Made by a program: the position numbers and the translations under genes
Source: Lacrimispora xylanisolvens
GTDB lineage: Bacteria > Bacillota > Clostridia > Lachnospirales > Lachnospiraceae
Direction: 5' to 3'
Length of the DNA: 64,000 nucleotides
Assembly: GCF_002934545.1 (NCBI RefSeq)
Contig: NZ_PTJA01000004.1
Location: forward strand, 372,001 to 436,000
Shown here: positions 59,777 to 64,000 of the stretch, piece after piece
Layout of the letters: every line of letters starts with the position of its first letter
Position numbering within the stretch: the stretch's first letter is position 1
Notes under the pieces: generated by a model
The model's input: the letters and a program-made list of their open reading frames with translations, nothing else
What the model was told of the DNA's origin: nothing
The model's database searches: none

Positions 59777-60430
59777 TTAACTCCCCATCATCGTCTGCAA
59801 AATATCCAGAGAATGAAACTCACGGTCAACGTAACGCTTTTTATTGATTTCCACACAGCGGGAGAATTCCATCAGCACCGGTTCCGTCAGGGTAAAGGTA
59901 TATAAATGCTCGATTGGGGAACCAATGACATACTCCCAAGCATAGTTCGCCGAATCGCTGACCTGCCGCGGCGGTTTCTCCGTATATTCCCCGTTTAATA
60001 CCATGGCCTTCAGCTCGAAAATCCGCAGAACCAGCTGGTTATCCAAAGCAGGCTTTAAAAGAGCCCGTACCGACTGGTATAAAAGCTTTAACAGTCCGGT
60101 CCCATCTATGTTTTCCCTGGAATAGTAATCGGTAAATTCCAGGAAATAAGAGCCATAGCAGGTACACTCCATATCAGCCGCCAGTTCATCAAAATAATTG
60201 GAGATTTCCGCAGACTGAAGTGTGTAGGAATCCCTGCCGGCGTAAAGGGAAAACTGGCCAAAGGCAAAGGGCCTGCTCACCGCCATAAACGGATTGCCCG
60301 GCCTCCTTGCACCCCTGGCAAATGCGGTAATTTTCCCTCTTTCCCTGGTCAGTATCACAAGACGCTTATCCATCTCTCCTACTGGAGAAACCTTTAATAC
60401 CATTCCCGTCAGTTTCTCTGTTTCCCTCAA
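59777..60430 (-). CDS. recO: DNA repair protein RecO, without zinc finger
   Basis: A 217-residue recombination mediator that loads RecA on SSB-covered DNA. The N-terminal OB fold is clear (LTGMVLKVSPVGEMDKRLVILTRERGKITAFARGARRPGNPF), followed by a helical domain (ELAADMECTCYGSYFLEFTDYYSRENIDGTGLLKLLYQSVRALL). RecO is usually about 240-250 residues, with a four-Cys zinc finger in the C-terminal half; here this region (KAMVLNGEYTEKPPRQVSDSANYAWEYV) has no Cys. The era gene is 15 bases upstream. Confidence 0.9.
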   Translation of the reverse strand: MRETEKLTGMVLKVSPVGEMDKRLVILTRERGKITAFARGARRPGNPFMAVSRPFAFGQFSLYAGRDSYTLQSAEISNYFDELAADMECTCYGSYFLEFTDYYSRENIDGTGLLKLLYQSVRALLKPALDNQLVLRIFELKAMVLNGEYTEKPPRQVSDSANYAWEYVIGSPIEHLYTFTLTEPVLMEFSRCVEINKKRYVDREFHSLDILQTMMGS

Positions 60431-60445
60431 TTTATACCACCATTT

Positions 60446-61351
60446 TTAAATATCCTTCTGGCTATACCCATAATTTTTCATATACAATTCACTGTCACGC
60501 CACTCTTTGCGGACTTTGACCCACAGCTGTAAATTTACTTTCATCTCCAGCTGAGCCTCGATCTCTCTTCGTGCTGCGCTTCCAATTCTTTTTAACATGG
60601 CGCCGCCTTTTCCGATGATGATTCCCTTATGGGATTCCCGCTCACAGATAATATTGGCTTCGATATCCATGATTCCGTTGTCCCGTTCCTTCATCTTTTC
60701 CACTGTTACTGCAATTCCGTGAGGGATCTCATCGTTTAAAAGCCGAAGCGCTTTTTCTCTGATCAGTTCTGCAGAGATCTGGCGCATGGGCTGGTCAGTC
60801 ACCGTATCTTCATCGTAATACTGGGGACCTTCCGGAAGATACTTATAAATCAGCTCCAGCATTAAATCCGTATTTTTATCCTTTAAGGCAGATACCGGAA
60901 CGATTTCTGTAAACTTGCAGATATCTTTATAGGCATTTATAAAGGTGAGAATCTCTTCCTGGTTCTTCACCGTATCAATCTTGTTAATTACTAAGATTAC
61001 CGGTGTTTTTACCTGGTTTAACTGCTCAGCGATATGCTGTTCTCCTGCACCGATAAAGGTGGTAGGCTCAACCAGCCACAGAACTACATCCACTTCCTTC
61101 AGCGTATGCTCTGCCACGTTTACCATATACTCTCCCAGCTTATTTTTCGCCTTGTGGATTCCCGGAGTATCAAGGAATATAATCTGCCCCCTGTCATCCG
61201 TATATACGGTCTGAATCTTGTTTCTTGTTGTCTGGGGCTTGTCGGAAGTAATGGCGATCTTCTGCCCGATTAAATGATTCATCAGAGTAGATTTTCCCAC
61301 ATTTGGGCGCCCGATTAAAGAAACGAAGCCAGATTTATAATTTTGATCCAT
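60446..61351 (-). CDS. era: GTPase Era
   Basis: A 301-residue GTPase for 16S rRNA maturation and 30S assembly. G motifs: G1 GRPNVGKST, G2 TSDKPQTTRN, G3 FLDTPGIHKAK, G4 LVINKIDTV, G5 VSALKDKN. The C-terminal KH domain is seen at about residues 205-290 (ANIICERESHKGIIIGKGGAMLKRIGSAARREIEAQLEMKVNLQLWVKVR). It lies 17 bases downstream of the M16 peptidase gene. Confidence 0.97.
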   Translation of the reverse strand: MDQNYKSGFVSLIGRPNVGKSTLMNHLIGQKIAITSDKPQTTRNKIQTVYTDDRGQIIFLDTPGIHKAKNKLGEYMVNVAEHTLKEVDVVLWLVEPTTFIGAGEQHIAEQLNQVKTPVILVINKIDTVKNQEEILTFINAYKDICKFTEIVPVSALKDKNTDLMLELIYKYLPEGPQYYDEDTVTDQPMRQISAELIREKALRLLNDEIPHGIAVTVEKMKERDNGIMDIEANIICERESHKGIIIGKGGAMLKRIGSAARREIEAQLEMKVNLQLWVKVRKEWRDSELYMKNYGYSQKDI

Positions 61352-61368
61352 ATAGATTCTCCTTTGTG

Positions 61369-64000
61369 TTATGAGTGGAATAAGTTCTTTGTCTCTGCAA
61401 ACATAGAGCTTTCCGCTGCGATTTTTTCTTCATTGCCGATGACACAGAGACTGCCGGTGCTTAATACCGCTTTTACGATAGGAGCCAGACTTCTGATATC
61501 TTCCTGTGATGCATTTAACACTTCTTCCCGCTCTTTTTCCATCATTTCCTTTGTCACGCCTGATAAATAGGCGGACAGACCGCGGTTTCCCTTGGTAGAC
61601 GGCGGATAGGGGACATCCATATCACTGATGGTTCCGATTACGTATTTGGTCATATCCCTGTCTTCCACCTGGAAGTTTTCTAAATATTCCACCACGCCTT
61701 CGTAGATCTGGTTTGTTTCTCTTAAGTTAGGATCCCGGTAAGAGGCAAAATAGCCTTCGCCGGAACGCCCGAATCCGCTCATGCAGCCGTAGGCGCCTCC
61801 CTTAACTCTTAAATTGATCCAAAGGTAGTCATAGCTTAAAATGACTTTTAATATCTTTAATGCTCCGGTATATTCCATCCCAGTGCCTGCAAAGGTTCCG
61901 CATCTTGCCACGTAGTTAACCTGGGAAGCAGTTGTAAAGCCTTCATTTCTGTTTCCTGACGGATACAGGAATGAATACCGCTTTTCGTCTCCGGCAGGCA
62001 GCCCATCCGTCAGCTTTTTCATTGCATCAGGCAAAAGGGCATAACCTTCTTTGTCTGCTGTATAGCTGACCAGCATATTGCCGGTTGTAAAAAGCTTTTT
62101 CACCACAGATTGAAATCTGGCTATAAATGTTTTCTTATCAGCCGGATATTCTTTATCCAGCTTTTCCAAAAATTCATAATAACCGATTCCGCCGGTTATA
62201 TCATTAAAGTAGGCTGCTGAGGAGAAATAGGATGTGGCCCTTGCCACTGCCGCAGAATGGCAGGCTCCTTCCAGTTTCATTCTCGCTCTGGATCTGGTTT
62301 CGCTGATTACCTCTCCCACCCGCTTTTCATCATCTAAAAGAGAACGGGTCAGTATTTCATTTAAAATAGAAAATCCGAAATCAATTTTATCATAGAGTAC
62401 TCTTGCACTTGCCATGAAATAGCCTTTAAACTGACCCCTGTTTTGTAAATCAGGGTAAGAGGTGACACTGAAGCTGACACCGCCGCTGTTTAAATGAATC
62501 TCACTGGCTAAATCTCCGTAGGTGTAATTCTCAGTATTCACGTATCCAAGCAGGGATTTTAAGAATCCTACATAGGGTAAATCCTCCATCGGCAGAACCG
62601 ATGTATCAAACAGCACTTTCAGGTAACCAATTCCGGAGCTGAACATATCATGATGAATCACCTTAACTCCATGGACATCCTTCTCTTCCCAGATAATCTC
62701 CTCCGGTTCCCTGCCGATATCCTCTCTTGCCAGCATGGGGATCTTTTCCAGATCTTCCTGGGGAGACGGGTTTTCCTGATATTCCCTTAACGCTTTTGTC
62801 TGAATGATTAACCGGTCAATCTCTTCTTCAGAAAGAGATGCCTTATACTTAGCAAGCTTTTCTGCTGTTTTTCTGTCTTCTTCCGCTGTTAAGTTCTTTT
62901 TCGGGCTGACAGTTAATACGGCCTCAAAAGGATTATCTAACAGATACTCTCTGATCAGCTGTTCAAAATATCCGTCATCCACTACCTTCTTTAAATAATC
63001 AAAGGTGGCCTGATACTGTAAATGCATCATGGGATCGCCATCATAAAGCCAGCTGTCCATACACTGAAGTCCATACATCAGCCCTTTTGGTGCGGAACCG
63101 TAATCTGCTTCCCGATAACGGAATTCATAGTAATTCATACCTGCCTTTAAACTCTTTTTGTTAATGCCTTCATCTGCCAGCTTTCTCAAGGTTCCCTTGA
63201 CCACTGCAAGGAACTCTCCCAGCTGTTCTTTATTGGCATTCTTTGCAATCACAGTAAAATACGGCTGCAAAATTCCGCTGTCGTATCCACCAAGAATATC
63301 CTGGCCAATTCCTGCATCAATCAATGCCTGCTTTAAAGGAGCACCTGGCGCATCAAGAAGGGTATACTCAAGAATCTGGAATGCCACATACAGTTTGGGA
63401 TCTAAATCGGTACCCACTACGGTGTTAATGGAAAGATAGGTGGCATTTTCTTCTGATTCCCCTTCTGTTATGGAATAGTAAGTCTCTTCCTGTACCGGAT
63501 GTTCAAACGGTTTCTGTCTCTCAATTCTGGAATCAACCTCTGTCTGGTCATAATGGCTTAAATACTCACGGTCCAGCCATATAAGCTTTTCTTCCATATC
63601 CATATCGCCGTAAAGGTAAATATAACTGTTGGAGGGGTGATAATACTTTCTGTGGAAATTCAAGAATTCCTCGTATGTGAGATCCGGAATAAAAGATGGA
63701 TCTCCGCCGGATTCCTGACCATAGCAGTTATCCGGAAAAAGTACCTTTCTGGTAAAACGGTCCAGAACTTCTTCCGGAGAAGAAAAAGCACCTTTCATTT
63801 CATTGTAAACCACTCCGTTGTAGATTAAATCCGAGTCTTTCTCTTCCAGCTCATAATGCCAGCCTTCCTGCATGAAGATCTTCTCTTCTTTATAAATATT
63901 GGGATGAAGTACTGCATCCATATAGACATTCATCAGGTTATGAAAATCCTTTTCATTGCAGCTGGCAACCGGGTATACCGTTTTATCCGGATAAGTCATG
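61369..64000 (-). CDS. M16C insulinase-family peptidase, N-terminus missing
   Basis: About 876 residues of a presequence-protease-like M16C metallopeptidase; the frame is open through the right edge, and the Met at 63999 is internal, so the zinc motif HxxEH lies outside the window. Seen: YPDKTVYPVASCNEKDFHNLMNVYMDAVLHPNIY, GWHYELEEKDSDLIYNGVVYNEMKGAFSSPE, both typical of the region just after the active site, and the inactive second half (GGAYGCMSGFGRSGEGYFASYRDPNL). It heads the operon with era and recO. It probably degrades peptides in the cytoplasm. Confidence 0.93.
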   Translation of the reverse strand, partial: MTYPDKTVYPVASCNEKDFHNLMNVYMDAVLHPNIYKEEKIFMQEGWHYELEEKDSDLIYNGVVYNEMKGAFSSPEEVLDRFTRKVLFPDNCYGQESGGDPSFIPDLTYEEFLNFHRKYYHPSNSYIYLYGDMDMEEKLIWLDREYLSHYDQTEVDSRIERQKPFEHPVQEETYYSITEGESEENATYLSINTVVGTDLDPKLYVAFQILEYTLLDAPGAPLKQALIDAGIGQDILGGYDSGILQPYFTVIAKNANKEQLGEFLAVVKGTLRKLADEGINKKSLKAGMNYYEFRYREADYGSAPKGLMYGLQCMDSWLYDGDPMMHLQYQATFDYLKKVVDDGYFEQLIREYLLDNPFEAVLTVSPKKNLTAEEDRKTAEKLAKYKASLSEEEIDRLIIQTKALREYQENPSPQEDLEKIPMLAREDIGREPEEIIWEEKDVHGVKVIHHDMFSSGIGYLKVLFDTSVLPMEDLPYVGFLKSLLGYVNTENYTYGDLASEIHLNSGGVSFSVTSYPDLQNRGQFKGYFMASARVLYDKIDFGFSILNEILTRSLLDDEKRVGEVISETRSRARMKLEGACHSAAVARATSYFSSAAYFNDITGGIGYYEFLEKLDKEYPADKKTFIARFQSVVKKLFTTGNMLVSYTADKEGYALLPDAMKKLTDGLPAGDEKRYSFLYPSGNRNEGFTTASQVNYVARCGTFAGTGMEYTGALKILKVILSYDYLWINLRVKGGAYGCMSGFGRSGEGYFASYRDPNLRETNQIYEGVVEYLENFQVEDRDMTKYVIGTISDMDVPYPPSTKGNRGLSAYLSGVTKEMMEKEREEVLNASQEDIRSLAPIVKAVLSTGSLCVIGNEEKIAAESSMFAETKNLFHS

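Noticed and set aside
1-64000. CRISPR array, insertion sequence or rRNA operon
   Set aside because: I saw no regularly spaced repeats of 25-40 bases, no transposase reading frame and no rRNA-like sequence in the window.

Overview
The window comes from a low-to-moderate GC Gram-positive anaerobe of the class Clostridia, most likely a Lachnospiraceae/Lacrimispora-type organism. The reasons are the fused SecDF, the YesM/YesN-controlled sugar ABC operons, a zinc-finger-less RecO next to era and glycyl-tRNA synthetase, pyruvate phosphate dikinase, an agr-type quorum system, and strong AGGAGG ribosome sites throughout. The genus is an inference from gene content and style; no rRNA or tRNA gene lies in the window.

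Layout. 1-3.3 kb: end of secDF, a small membrane protein, a FadR-type regulator and a Cys-rich winged-helix protein. 3.4-6.6 kb: an iron-siderophore-type ABC transporter, with the permease/ATPase pair divergent from the binding lipoprotein and a matching operator (GTTAG-N6-CTAAC) just downstream of each promoter. 6.6-13.5 kb: an alpha-glucoside ABC operon with two GH13 glucosidases. 13.6-15.3 kb: a peptidase E-like gene divergent from a WYL regulator. 15.3-27.5 kb: a YesM/YesN two-component pair, a membrane-anchored binding protein, a sugar ABC transporter, a GH38 alpha-mannosidase and a LacI regulator, all on the minus strand; together they look like a mannoside or N-glycan scavenging locus.

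27.7-46.1 kb is the accessory and most interesting part. It holds a divergent cis-prenyltransferase homologue, a complete agr-type quorum-sensing set (agrA-agrC-agrB on plus; a 45-codon agrD on minus, 2.7 kb from agrB), a TcdR/UviA-like sigma factor paired with a holin, and a complete nisin-type class I lantibiotic locus. That locus comprises lanFEG immunity transporter and lanRK two-component system on plus, facing lanA-lanB-lanT-lanC on minus. The 57-codon precursor gene lanA (45571..45744) encodes a leader with the nisin FNLD-type box and a core with the nisin/gallidermin lipid II-binding signature CTPGC, followed by a C-terminal half that I do not recognise.

46-64 kb returns to ordinary chromosome: two pyridoxamine-phosphate-oxidase-like flavoproteins, a DUF2200 protein, ppdK, a MATE exporter, a BMP-type nucleoside ABC transporter, a cupin, glycyl-tRNA synthetase, a lipoprotein, recO, era and a truncated M16 peptidase. 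Several operon boundaries have clear intrinsic terminators. Three binding-protein genes are separated from downstream transporter genes by intercistronic hairpins.
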